Of a DNA stretch of 64,000 nucleotides, positions 51,259 through 59,871 are shown one piece after another. The translations under genes and the position numbers were made by a program. Numbering within the stretch: the stretch's first letter is position 1; every line of letters starts with the position of its first letter. A model generated the notes under the pieces. It was not told the origin of the DNA. It searched no databases and saw only the letters and a program-made list of their open reading frames with translations. Origin of the DNA: Haloferula sp. BvORR071 (GTDB taxonomy: Bacteria > Verrucomicrobiota > Verrucomicrobiia > Verrucomicrobiales > Akkermansiaceae); the NCBI RefSeq assembly GCF_000739615.1, contig NZ_BATP01000056.1, forward strand, positions 124,001 to 188,000. The letters run 5' to 3'.

Positions 51259-52428
51259 TCACCCCGCCTTCCACAAACTCTCCCCAGCCCCCACCTCCGT
51301 CGGTCTCGGCAAATAGGCCCCACAAGAATCCCGGATCACCAACCTCGGCGTCAGCGAAAGGTGACAAGCCGGCAGCGTCGGGTCCGACAAACGGTCCATC
51401 ATCGCCCGGAAGGCCGTCAGCGCAATCTCCCGGCAAGGCTGCTGCACGGTCGTCAGCGGCGGCGAGACCAGGGTCGCGAACTTCACATCATCGAAGCCCA
51501 CCACCCGCACATCCTCCGGCACCCGCACCTTCGCTTGGTGCAGCTCGCGCATGAGCGTCGCCGCAGTGTGATCATTGGCACACACGTAGGCCTCCGCCCG
51601 CGCCGGGCCCGTCAAGTTCCGCACGAACTTCTTGTCCTCAAAATCGCCGATGTGAATCCAGTTTGGCTCCGGCCGCACATTCCAGCGAGCCAGTGCCTCG
51701 CGCACTCCCGCCATGCGGGCTTCCACGGTGGGTGCCGAGTGGGGCCGCGCGACGAAATGGATCCGCGTGCAGCCCAGCTTCAAGAGATGCTCACCCAGCA
51801 GATAGCCGCCCGCCACATTGTCGATCCCCACCAGGTCGAAGTCACTGCGGTTCGGGAAGGGCACCAGATCGCGGTCTAACAGAACCACCGGGATCCCCGC
51901 CTCGCGCAGGGTTACCGCCATCTCGCGGTTCGCGGTTTCCTTCTCCTTCACCAGCTCGTGCGGCGCGAAGAAGACACCCGCCACACGGCGGTCGATGAAT
52001 TGCCCGCAGAGCTGCTCGGTCTGCTTCAGGCTCAGCTCGGGATCGAGCCGCGGCTGATCGGAGCCGCCCCACACCAGACCGTAGTCGTGCATCCGCGCCA
52101 GGCTCGCGATCTCGCCGCAGATCAGCTGGAAGATCTCGGTGTTCCCAAGGCCCGAGACCAGCAGCGCAAGCAGCTTGCTGGTGGCGGCCCCGCTCTTCAC
52201 CCCCTGCCGGACAAAAGACCCGGAACCCGCGCGCCGCTCCACCAGCCCCTCGTCCGAAAGCACCCGCAAGGCCCGCGCCACCGTCGGGCGCGATACCCCG
52301 AAGCGCCGTACCAGCTGCGCCTCGCTCGGCATCCGTCCCTCCGCACCATAGCGGCCGGCAAGGATTTCCTCGCGCAACTGCCGGGCGATCTCGGGAAAGC
52401 GGACAACGGAATTGGAAGACTCGTCCAT
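51259..52428 (-). CDS. GntR/LacI-hybrid transcriptional regulator
   Basis: This 389-residue protein has an N-terminal GntR winged helix (FPEIARQLREEILAGRYGAEGRMPSEAQLVRRFGVSRPTVARALRVLSDEGLVERRAGSGSFV) and a LacI/periplasmic-binding-type effector domain from about residue 85 (LLALLVSGLGNTEIFQLI, VLLDRDLVPF, VRVVGFDDVKFATLVSPPLTTVQQP). Hybrids of this kind usually repress sugar-use genes and release DNA on binding a sugar. It is divergent from the GH32 gene, with a suitable operator between them. The TCTAACA word at 51885-51891 is within the gene. Confidence 0.92.
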   Translation of the reverse strand: MDESSNSVVRFPEIARQLREEILAGRYGAEGRMPSEAQLVRRFGVSRPTVARALRVLSDEGLVERRAGSGSFVRQGVKSGAATSKLLALLVSGLGNTEIFQLICGEIASLARMHDYGLVWGGSDQPRLDPELSLKQTEQLCGQFIDRRVAGVFFAPHELVKEKETANREMAVTLREAGIPVVLLDRDLVPFPNRSDFDLVGIDNVAGGYLLGEHLLKLGCTRIHFVARPHSAPTVEARMAGVREALARWNVRPEPNWIHIGDFEDKKFVRNLTGPARAEAYVCANDHTAATLMRELHQAKVRVPEDVRVVGFDDVKFATLVSPPLTTVQQPCREIALTAFRAMMDRLSDPTLPACHLSLTPRLVIRDSCGAYLPRPTEVGAGESLWKAG

Positions 52429-52447
52429 GATCTTGGGTTCCCATCAG

Positions 52448-52532
52448 TGACAAGTTTGCCGCCTACACTGTCAACGAGCTTTGCAGGTCGCCTGCCTCCT
52501 GAAATTATCAGGCTAGTCCACTTGTCATGACA
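52448..52532 (+). promoter_or_regulatory. Promoter and candidate operator of the GH32 gene
   Basis: TTGCAG (52481-52486) and TTATCA (52505-52510), spaced by 18 bp, form a plausible promoter facing the GH32 gene. TGTCATGACA (52523-52532) is a perfect 10-bp palindrome just after the expected transcription start. It lies within ACTTGTCATGACA, which resembles GntR-type operators, and a matching half-site, TGACAAGT (52448-52455), lies upstream. Repression by the divergent GntR/LacI hybrid is the simplest reading. The site is predicted only. Confidence 0.5.
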
Positions 52533-52606
52533 GGAAAGGGCCGCTTCCGGGACAATCGACCTTCCGCGTCCGCGCCCTCTGGTCCCCATTGGAGTTCGCG
52601 AAACCC

Positions 52607-55501
52607 ATGAAAATCAAGCCCTGCGCCCTTTTCCTCGGCGCTCTGCTCAGCCTTGCCGCCACGGCGGAGCCTTATCGTCCCCAGTTCCACTTCACTCCGA
52701 AGCAGAACTGGATGAACGATCCGAACGGCTTGGTCTACTACGCCGGGGAGTACCATCTCTTTTACCAGGACAACCCCTTCGGCATCAACCACGGCAATAT
52801 GAGCTGGGGCCACGCGGTCAGCCGCGATCTGGTCCGCTGGGAGGAGCTCCCGGTGGCGATTCCGATGGCCGGCGGCGTGCAGATCTTCTCCGGCAGCGCA
52901 GTGGTCGATTGGAACAATTCCAGTGGCTTCGGCACCGGCAGCGAGCCACCGATGGTCGCGATCTACACCGGCGCGGGTGCCGTGCAGGACCAGCGCATCG
53001 CCTACAGCAACGACCGCGGCCGCACCTGGACGAACTACTCCGGCAATCCGGTGATCAATATCGGCAGTGGCGATTTCCGCGACCCGAAGGTCATCTGGCA
53101 TCCCGCCACCCAGCGTTGGGTGATGGTGGTCGCGCTGCCGGGCCAGCGGAAGATCCGCTTCTACACCTCGCCCGATCTCAAGGCCTGGACCTTGGCCAGC
53201 GAGTTCGGCCCCGCAGGCAGCGTCGCTGGTGCTTGGGAGTGCCCGGACTTCTTCCCGATGAAGGTCGAGGGCACGCAGAACAACAAATGGGTGCTCACGA
53301 ATAGCAACAGCTCCGGCGGCCCCGGCGGTGGCTCGGGCATCCAATATTTCACCGGCGACTTCGATGGCAGCACCTTCACCGCCGATCCCGCAGCACCGCT
53401 GCCGCCTTTGCCGAATGGCGTCCTGCTCGCGGATTTCGAAGGCGCGGACTACAGCGGCTGGACCGCGACCGGCACCTGCTTCGGCAGCGGGCCCGCCACT
53501 GGCACCTTGCCGAGCCAGCAACTCGTCAGCGGCTACCGCGGCAGCAAGCTGGTGAATACCTTCCTCAGCGACGATGGCAGCACTGGCACCCTGACTTCGC
53601 CAGCCTTCACCGTCACGAAGCCCTACCTGAACTTCCTCATCGGTGGCGGCAATCACCCGGGCCAGACCTGCATCAACCTCCGCGTGAATGGCACCATCGT
53701 CCGCACCGCCACCGGCGAGGACCGCGAGCGGCTGAACTGGCGGAACTGGGATCTAACAGAATTCTCCGGCCAGCAAGCGCTCATCGAGATCGTGGACAGC
53801 CACACCGGCGGCTGGGGACACGTGAATATCGACCACATCCTGATGGCCGATAGCATCGTCGCCCCGGAACCCGATCCCGCCCACTGGATCGACTTCGGCC
53901 CGGACCAATATGCCGGCGTCTCATGGTCGGATATTCCCGCGGCGGATGGCCGTCGTCTCTGGATCTCGTGGATGACCGATGTGAACTACGCGGGCACGAT
54001 ACCGACCAGCCCATGGCGCGGCAGCATGACCCTTCCGCGCGAGTTGGTCCTGCGCGACACGGCTGAGGGCCTGCGCATTGCGCAACTGCCCGTGGCGGAA
54101 CTCGAGAGCTGCCGCAGCAATCATCTCAGCTACGGCGAGGGCAGCTTCGCGCAACTGAATACCTGGCTCGCCGCGCAGCAGATCCCGCAACTCTTCGAGA
54201 TCGAACTGGAGCTGGAAGTCCCCGCGAATGAGATCGCCACCCTGAGCATCGGCGATGCGGCCGAGCACAGCGACATCACCTGGGACCGCCAGGCGGGGAA
54301 GCTATTGTTAGATCGACGCCAGTCCGGCTTGGTCAACTTCACGGGCGGCTTCGCGGCCGTCTTCAGCGCACCGCTGCAAGTCAGCGGCAATCGCCTCAAG
54401 CTGCGCGCCGTGATGGATGCCTCCGCGCTGGAAGTCTTCGGTGACGATGGCCTGGCCTGCCTGAGCTGCCTGGTCTTCCCCCAGACAGCGAACCGCGCCC
54501 TGTCCTTCACCGGACCATCGGGCGCGAAGCTGATCTCCTTCGATCTCTGGGAGATGGGCTCAGCCTTGCCGACGCCGTATTCGGATCCGCAGTTGCTCGG
54601 CCGCTGGAGCTTCGATGAAAGCACGCCCGGCACCTATGCGGAGGCCTCCGGCAGCTCGAGTGCAATGACCGTGATCAGCGGCCCCGCGCCCGCGGTCGCC
54701 CCCGGCGTCTCTGGGAATGCGATGGAGATCCGTAAGCTCGATCCCGGTGCCAATAGCGTGATGGGCGTCAATGCCGTCGCACCGCTGATGGCCGATAGCT
54801 TCTCGGTCTCCTATCACTTCAACCCGAAGGCGAATGACAACGCGAAGCTGCCGCAGCTCGGCTGGTCGAGTCCCGCCGGCCTCGCCTGGGGCTTCGAGAT
54901 CCTCGCCAATCGGACGATGAACTTCTACGTCTTCGACTCGGACTCCGCCAACGATGTCCAGTCGGTCGCGCAGCTACCCTTCGAGGCCTACAACGCCAGC
55001 GGTGGCAATGCCGATAATCTCGACAACGATCCTGCCTGGCACCATGTCGCCGCATCCTACGATGCCACCACCGGCAAGCTCACGCTGTGGCTCGATGGCG
55101 TGAAGTCGGAGAAGACCGGTACCGGCCTTGCCGGACGCCCGCGCTACGGCACTCCGGAGCAGGGCGGGGGACTGCGCAGCGGTGCCGGCCTCACGATCTA
55201 CGATGAGCTTCGTATTTACGGCGGCCTCCTGGATGATGACGACGTCATCGCCCTGCGCGGGAATCCCGCCTTGCCTCTGCCTGCCTCCGGCACCGGCTTG
55301 CCGCCCGGGCCCTCGCCTCTGCGAGTGACTCGCTCCGGCAACAGCAGCTTTGTCCACTGGCCCGCAGGGACCGGTTGCTCGCTGTGGAAGAGCCGCGACC
55401 TGCAACATTGGACCAAGGTCCCGAACAGCGAAGGTCTCTCCACCTACGGCAGCGTCATCTCCTCGGAGCCGCAATCATTTTTCCGTCTGGTTCCTCCCTG
55501 A
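52607..55501 (+). CDS. Secreted GH32 fructan/sucrose hydrolase with inserted domain and LamG tail
   Basis: The ATG at 52607 gives a signal peptide (MKIKPCALFLGALLSLAATAEP) and 964 residues. The GH32 catalytic triad is intact: the nucleophile D38 in NWMNDPNG, D159 in DFRDPK and the acid/base E211 in ECPD. Residues about 272-415 are an inserted beta-sandwich domain (LADFEGADYSGWTATGTCFG to HTGGWGHVNIDHIL) that interrupts the catalytic five-bladed propeller, as in some multi-domain levanases. The catalytic domain then continues, and a C-terminal LamG-like domain follows (LLGRWSFDESTPGTY near 665). It would release fructose outside the cell, matching the porter and fructokinase at 38404-40708. 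Confidence 0.92.
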   Translation: MKIKPCALFLGALLSLAATAEPYRPQFHFTPKQNWMNDPNGLVYYAGEYHLFYQDNPFGINHGNMSWGHAVSRDLVRWEELPVAIPMAGGVQIFSGSAVVDWNNSSGFGTGSEPPMVAIYTGAGAVQDQRIAYSNDRGRTWTNYSGNPVINIGSGDFRDPKVIWHPATQRWVMVVALPGQRKIRFYTSPDLKAWTLASEFGPAGSVAGAWECPDFFPMKVEGTQNNKWVLTNSNSSGGPGGGSGIQYFTGDFDGSTFTADPAAPLPPLPNGVLLADFEGADYSGWTATGTCFGSGPATGTLPSQQLVSGYRGSKLVNTFLSDDGSTGTLTSPAFTVTKPYLNFLIGGGNHPGQTCINLRVNGTIVRTATGEDRERLNWRNWDLTEFSGQQALIEIVDSHTGGWGHVNIDHILMADSIVAPEPDPAHWIDFGPDQYAGVSWSDIPAADGRRLWISWMTDVNYAGTIPTSPWRGSMTLPRELVLRDTAEGLRIAQLPVAELESCRSNHLSYGEGSFAQLNTWLAAQQIPQLFEIELELEVPANEIATLSIGDAAEHSDITWDRQAGKLLLDRRQSGLVNFTGGFAAVFSAPLQVSGNRLKLRAVMDASALEVFGDDGLACLSCLVFPQTANRALSFTGPSGAKLISFDLWEMGSALPTPYSDPQLLGRWSFDESTPGTYAEASGSSSAMTVISGPAPAVAPGVSGNAMEIRKLDPGANSVMGVNAVAPLMADSFSVSYHFNPKANDNAKLPQLGWSSPAGLAWGFEILANRTMNFYVFDSDSANDVQSVAQLPFEAYNASGGNADNLDNDPAWHHVAASYDATTGKLTLWLDGVKSEKTGTGLAGRPRYGTPEQGGGLRSGAGLTIYDELRIYGGLLDDDDVIALRGNPALPLPASGTGLPPGPSPLRVTRSGNSSFVHWPAGTGCSLWKSRDLQHWTKVPNSEGLSTYGSVISSEPQSFFRLVPP

Positions 55502-55517
55502 GGTAACCATGGGTCGG

Positions 55518-55550
55518 GCGTCCGGCGGTTTTGGGTATTCCGCCGGGCGC
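55518..55550 (+). terminator. Terminator-like stem-loop after the GH32 gene
   Basis: GCGTCCGGCGG (55518-55528) pairs with CCGCCGGGCGC (55540-55550) over 11 bp, with one G-U pair and an 11-nt loop, starting 17 nt after the stop codon. No long T run follows directly, although a run of six T lies about 25 nt further on, so termination may be weak. Confidence 0.45.
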
Positions 55551-55674
55551 TACTCCATCGATGGCAGGAGCAATTTTTTCCGTCCAAAGATGAGCTTCGG
55601 GTGATGCCCGTCCGAAGCTGATCGATTCCTGTCACATACGCGACCTTGCTGGACCCTTGGCTTGGGTTTACAAT

Positions 55675-55717
55675 TTGACAGCTCCCCGGGACCTGTCGTT
55701 TAGTGCATAAAATTGCA
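55675..55717 (+). promoter_or_regulatory. Promoter and palindromic operator upstream of the PQQ-dehydrogenase gene
   Basis: TTGACA (55675-55680) is followed after 18 bp by TTTAGT (55699-55704), a reasonable promoter. TGCATAAAATTGCA (55704-55717) is a 14-bp inverted repeat overlapping the transcription start. A near-identical 14-mer (13 of 14 positions) stands at 59781-59794 ahead of the next gene, so the same regulator may bind both. Confidence 0.5.
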
Positions 55718-55732
55718 TCACCTGAGCCGCGC

Positions 55733-58700
55733 ATGACTTCTCCTCGATTCTGGATCTTCCTCGGGCTGGCCCTCGCGAATTCCGCCTTGGCCGCACCACC
55801 CACCGGGGCCATCACCCGCCACGTCTGGACCGGCATTGGCGGGAGCGAGGTGCAGAATCTCACCAGCATCGCCGCCTTCCCTAACAGCCCCTCGCAGACC
55901 GGAACCTTGCCGAGCTTTCTCGCGCCACAGGACAGCGCGGACGACTATGGCCAGCGGGTTTTCGGCTGGGTGCATGCACCGGTCACGGGGAACTACCGCT
56001 TCTACATCCACTCGGATGACAGCAGCGAGCTCTGGCTGAGCACCAGCGAATCTCCCGACAACAAGCGCAAGGTCGCCATGGTCAATGGCTGGGGCCCGGC
56101 GGGCAATTGGACCAACTCGCCCGATCAGACCTCCGCGATCATCACACTCCAAGCAGGCCGCTACTATTACATCGAGGCCCTCCACAAGGAGGGTGGGGGA
56201 GGCGACAACCTCGGCGTCGGCTGGACCTATCCGGGCCAAGCGAGCATCACCTACACCCCCGGCTCAAACTTGAGCACCTGGCAGAATGTCGCGCCGATCC
56301 TCGCGAATGACAGCGCCTACGTCTACACCGGCTCCTCGACCTTGATCCGGGTGATGGACAATGACGTCGAACCCAACGGCAAAGCCGACTTCAATCTTGC
56401 CAGCATGGCGATCCAGACGCCCCCGACCCAGGGCACCGCGACCATCACCGCAAACAAGTCCATCCTCTACACCCACACCGGCAGCGGCACGGGCACGGAT
56501 ACTTTCACCTACCGTATCCAGGATCAGGCCGGTCTGATCTCCACCGCCACGGTCACGATGAACATCACTGACCAGATGCGCCTGCCGCTGAGCTCCGCGC
56601 GCATGCCCTCCGGTCCGCCGCCGCAGGCGCTCACGGCGATCAATGCCTTCCCTACATTGCCGGGTTTTGAGCAGCCGCTTGCGATCATCACCCCGCCTGG
56701 CGAGGCCAGCCGCATCTTCGTTGTTGAGAAAGGCGGCGACATCGAGGTGATCCCGAACATCAATTCGCCCGCGGTCAGCACTTTCCTGAATCTCGATGGC
56801 ATCGTGAACGGCCGCGGGACCGAAAGCTTCAAGACCGATGGCGAAGCCGGCCTGTTAGGCTTGGCCTTCCATCCTCAGTATGCGAGCAACCGCCGCTTCT
56901 TCGTTTACTACTCCGTGACCATCGGCGCGAACTTCTACCAGCGTCTCTCGGAGTTCGCCTGTTCCGCGGGCAATCCCAACGTCGCCGATCCCGCCTCGGA
57001 GAAGGTCCTGCTCCAGATGCTCGACGAGTGGGACAACCACAATGGCGGCTGCGTCCAATTCGGCAATGACGGCTACCTCTACGTCAGCTTCGGCGACGAG
57101 GGCGACCAGAACGATGCCGGCGCGAACTCTCAGAAGATCACCAAGGACTTCTGGTCCTCCATGATCCGCATCGACGTCAACGTGGATCCCGCCAACTACG
57201 GCGCAAATCCGAATCTCGCGCCTAACCCGCATCCGGCCATCGTGCTCGACCCGGTCTCGAACAACCCGCGCTACAAGGTCCCCGCGAACAATCCTTGGGT
57301 CGGCGCCACCAGTTTCAACGGCCAGCCCGTCACGCCCTCGCAGGTCCGCACCGAATTCTGGGCGGTGGGCCTGCGCAATCCTTGGCGCTTCTCCTTCGAT
57401 GCTCCGACCGGTGACCTCTGGTGCGGCGATGTCGGAGGCGGCAGTTGGGAGGAGATCAACAAGATCACCAAGGGCGGCAACTACGAGTGGGCCTACCGCG
57501 AGGGAATCACCGGCCAGGGCCCGCGCTGGAACGAACGCCCCGGCACATGGGCCGGTGGCAATCTTCCCATCTTCGCCTACGGCCATGGCTCCGGAACCCT
57601 GCAAGGAAACTCGGTCACCGGCGGCCTGATCTACCGCGGCACCCGCCTGCCCGCACTCACCGGCAAATACATCTTCGGCGATTACTCCTCCGGCAACATC
57701 TGGTCGATGGATCCCGCCATTGGCTCGGCCTCGGTGACGCGTCTCACCGGTGAAGGCGGCATCGCGGCATTCGGCACCGATCCTTCGAATGGCGATGTGC
57801 TGCTCGCCGATCTGGATGGGCAGGTCCGCCGCCTGGTCTCACAGGCGGTGGATACCGGCTTCCCGGCCACGCTCACGGATACCGGCTTGTTTGCCGATGT
57901 GGCCGCGCTCACTCCTGCATCCGGCCTCGTCGAGTATTCGGTGAACCTGCCCTTCTGGTCGGACAATGCCAAGAAGCGCCGCTGGTTCGGCATGCCCTCA
58001 CTCACGCCGAAGCTCGGCTTCAACCGCGAAGGCGCATGGACAACACCGGAGGGCACCATCTGGGTGAAGCACTTCGACATGGAGATGACCCGTGGCAATC
58101 CGGCGACCAACAAGCGCCTTGAGACCCGCGTGCTGGTGCGCAATGCGGAGGGCTCCTACGGCGTCTCCTACCGCTGGAATGCCGCCGGAACCGAGGCAAC
58201 CTTGGCCGCCGAAGCAGGCGAGGAATTCGATCTCAACATCAGCGTGAATGGCACCCCCACCACTCAACGCTGGCGCATCCCATCGCGCTCGGAGTGCATG
58301 AGCTGCCACACCCCGCAAGCCGGTCATTCGCTCTCCTTCCGCACCCGCCAGCTCAACCTGCCCGGAACCATCGGCTTGCAGAGTGGCAACCTCATCCAAC
58401 TGCTATCGGACGCCGGTTACCTCGATGGCTTGAACGCTTCCCCCGCGACCCTCGCGAAGCATCCCGCGGGCAATGACTCGGCTTACTCGCTCGAAGCCCG
58501 CGCTCGTGCTTGGCTGGACGTGAATTGCTCCTACTGCCACATGGCCGGCGGCACCGCTCCCGCGAATTTCGATGTCCGTGCCCAAGTGCCACTCTTCTCC
58601 ACCAATACCGTCGGCATCACCCCGACCAGCGGTGCACTCCACCCGGATGACAAGCTGATCTCACTCGGCCAGGAAGAGCGCAGCGTCCTGATTCACCGCG

Positions 58701-59176
58701 CCAGCGCCCGCAATGGCTACAGCCGCATGCCTCCGCTGGCCACCAGCGTGATCGATCCCGCGGGGGTACAACTTCTCAAGGACTGGATCGAGTCGATGAG
58801 CTCCAGCCGCCAGAGCCTCACCGCCTGGACTGCGGAAAAGCTCGGTGCTCTTCCTCCGGCCGACCAGATGGCAAATGCTGATCCCGATGGCGACGGCCGC
58901 AACAACCAGCAGGAATTCCTCGAGCATACCGATCCGCTCACCGCGGACCGCTCCAGCGCCCCCGGCGTCGCGCTGCAAAATGGCGACACCCTGCAACTTG
59001 AATTCCCCGCACTCCCCGGCCGCGGCCAGATCCTCCAAAGCTCGCCGAATCTCGCCGACTGGAGTGACTGGCCCTTCCCCGGAAACGACGGCCTCGAACG
59101 CTCCGGCCCATGGCAACTCTCCCTGCCCGCCACCGATGGCCAGCGCTTCTTCCGCGCCCGCATCGAGGAGCGGTAG
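55733..59176 (+). CDS. Secreted PA14 / PQQ-dependent sugar dehydrogenase / cytochrome c fusion
   Basis: The ATG at 55733 gives a signal peptide (MTSPRFWIFLGLALANSALAAPP) and 1147 residues. About 30-180 is a PA14-like carbohydrate-binding domain (YGQRVFGWVHAPVTGNYRFYIHSDDSSELWL). An Ig/cadherin-like stretch follows. About 310-705 is a glucose/sorbosone dehydrogenase-type beta-propeller (GLLGLAFHPQYASNRRFFVYYS, NHNGGCVQFGNDGYLYVSFGDEG, FWAVGLRNPWRFSFD). The C-terminal part has two c-type haem motifs, CMSCH (855-859) and CSYCH (932-936), and a NADPDGDGRNNQQEFLE tail. It could oxidise sugars outside the cell and pass electrons to its own haems. The exact substrate is unknown. Confidence 0.9.
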   Translation: MTSPRFWIFLGLALANSALAAPPTGAITRHVWTGIGGSEVQNLTSIAAFPNSPSQTGTLPSFLAPQDSADDYGQRVFGWVHAPVTGNYRFYIHSDDSSELWLSTSESPDNKRKVAMVNGWGPAGNWTNSPDQTSAIITLQAGRYYYIEALHKEGGGGDNLGVGWTYPGQASITYTPGSNLSTWQNVAPILANDSAYVYTGSSTLIRVMDNDVEPNGKADFNLASMAIQTPPTQGTATITANKSILYTHTGSGTGTDTFTYRIQDQAGLISTATVTMNITDQMRLPLSSARMPSGPPPQALTAINAFPTLPGFEQPLAIITPPGEASRIFVVEKGGDIEVIPNINSPAVSTFLNLDGIVNGRGTESFKTDGEAGLLGLAFHPQYASNRRFFVYYSVTIGANFYQRLSEFACSAGNPNVADPASEKVLLQMLDEWDNHNGGCVQFGNDGYLYVSFGDEGDQNDAGANSQKITKDFWSSMIRIDVNVDPANYGANPNLAPNPHPAIVLDPVSNNPRYKVPANNPWVGATSFNGQPVTPSQVRTEFWAVGLRNPWRFSFDAPTGDLWCGDVGGGSWEEINKITKGGNYEWAYREGITGQGPRWNERPGTWAGGNLPIFAYGHGSGTLQGNSVTGGLIYRGTRLPALTGKYIFGDYSSGNIWSMDPAIGSASVTRLTGEGGIAAFGTDPSNGDVLLADLDGQVRRLVSQAVDTGFPATLTDTGLFADVAALTPASGLVEYSVNLPFWSDNAKKRRWFGMPSLTPKLGFNREGAWTTPEGTIWVKHFDMEMTRGNPATNKRLETRVLVRNAEGSYGVSYRWNAAGTEATLAAEAGEEFDLNISVNGTPTTQRWRIPSRSECMSCHTPQAGHSLSFRTRQLNLPGTIGLQSGNLIQLLSDAGYLDGLNASPATLAKHPAGNDSAYSLEARARAWLDVNCSYCHMAGGTAPANFDVRAQVPLFSTNTVGITPTSGALHPDDKLISLGQEERSVLIHRASARNGYSRMPPLATSVIDPAGVQLLKDWIESMSSSRQSLTAWTAEKLGALPPADQMANADPDGDGRNNQQEFLEHTDPLTADRSSAPGVALQNGDTLQLEFPALPGRGQILQSSPNLADWSDWPFPGNDGLERSGPWQLSLPATDGQRFFRARIEER

Positions 59177-59220
59177 GGGAGGGGGCATCCTCTCCTTCTT
59201 GAGTGCGGCGGGAGCGACAG

Positions 59221-59729
59221 CACTGGGTGCGCCGGCTTTAGCCGGCACGAGTGGTCCCGTGGCCTCCCACCTAGTGAGGCCGACTTAAGTCCAGTGCCTT
59301 TAAGGGCTGGAGGGCTTGCCCTCAAAGGCGCGGCGCAGCCGCCTTGGACTGCGTTGTAGCCTGCTACCGCTTTCCGGCAGGCAACCCTGTTGCCGTGAAG
59401 CGACCGGTCAAGCCGTCCTCGCCCCATGCCCCCGGGCAAGACATCTCCTCACGGCTTGCCGCTTCGGTCCGCGCATGACCCCGACGACCACGAGTCTTGG
59501 GAAAAGCGATAACTCAAAGGCGCATCGCCACGCCCACCGGCAAGCCGTGAAACCACCACCCTCGCGGGGGCTCCGGGGTGAGGAAAGCCATCCCCGTGCC
59601 TCACGACAGCAAGGCTGTCTGCCGGAAAGCGGTAGCAGGCTACACGCAGTCCAAGGGCTTCGCCGCCACGGGAAGCCCACTCTGCGGCGAATCCTTAAAG
59701 TCATTGGACTAAAGTCGGCGCACCCAGTG
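59221..59729. repeat. 509-bp foldback element made of two diverged inverted copies
   Basis: The outer arms at 59221-59241 and 59709-59729 are reverse complements with one mismatch in 21 bp. The core arms at 59342-59380 and 59619-59656 match over 38-39 bp with a single indel. Other matches lie between, such as TCCAGTGCCTTTAAGG against TCCAATGACTTTAAGG and ACGGCTTGCCG (59451-59461) against CGGCAAGCCGT (59539-59549). Each core arm has an internal GTAGC-CT-GCTAC hairpin within a TGCG-N13/14-CGCTTT frame. The element fills the gap between two plus-strand genes and holds no credible gene. Confidence 0.65.
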
Positions 59730-59780
59730 GGCCCTCCGGTCGGCAATATTCTCATGGCAGAATCACCCTTGGAATTGATG

Positions 59781-59794
59781 TGCAATTTAATGCA
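59781..59794. promoter_or_regulatory. Inverted-repeat operator matching the one at 55704-55717
   Basis: TGCAATTTAATGCA is a 14-bp inverted repeat whose reverse complement, TGCATTAAATTGCA, differs from the site at 55704-55717 at one position. It lies about 80 bp upstream of the start at 59872. No convincing -35/-10 pair was found beside it. Confidence 0.45.
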
Positions 59795-59871
59795 ACAATC
59801 GCCTTGTCACATCCGTTTCCACCGTGGCACTCTTGCCTCGTAAACCAACCCGAACCCCGTCCGAATCCATC

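Noticed and set aside
52508-53656. 382-residue minus-strand open frame opposite the GH32 start and promoter
   Set aside because: It would cover the GH32 promoter and catalytic region. The plus strand has an intact GH32 triad.
55444-55869. 141-residue minus-strand open frame between the GH32 and PQQ-dehydrogenase genes
   Set aside because: It crosses two plus-strand coding ends, a stem-loop and the candidate promoter, and shows no domain.
59221-59729. Foldback element considered as a retron, integron attC or CRISPR-like feature
   Set aside because: No reverse transcriptase, integrase or cas gene is in the window, and there are no regularly spaced direct repeats.
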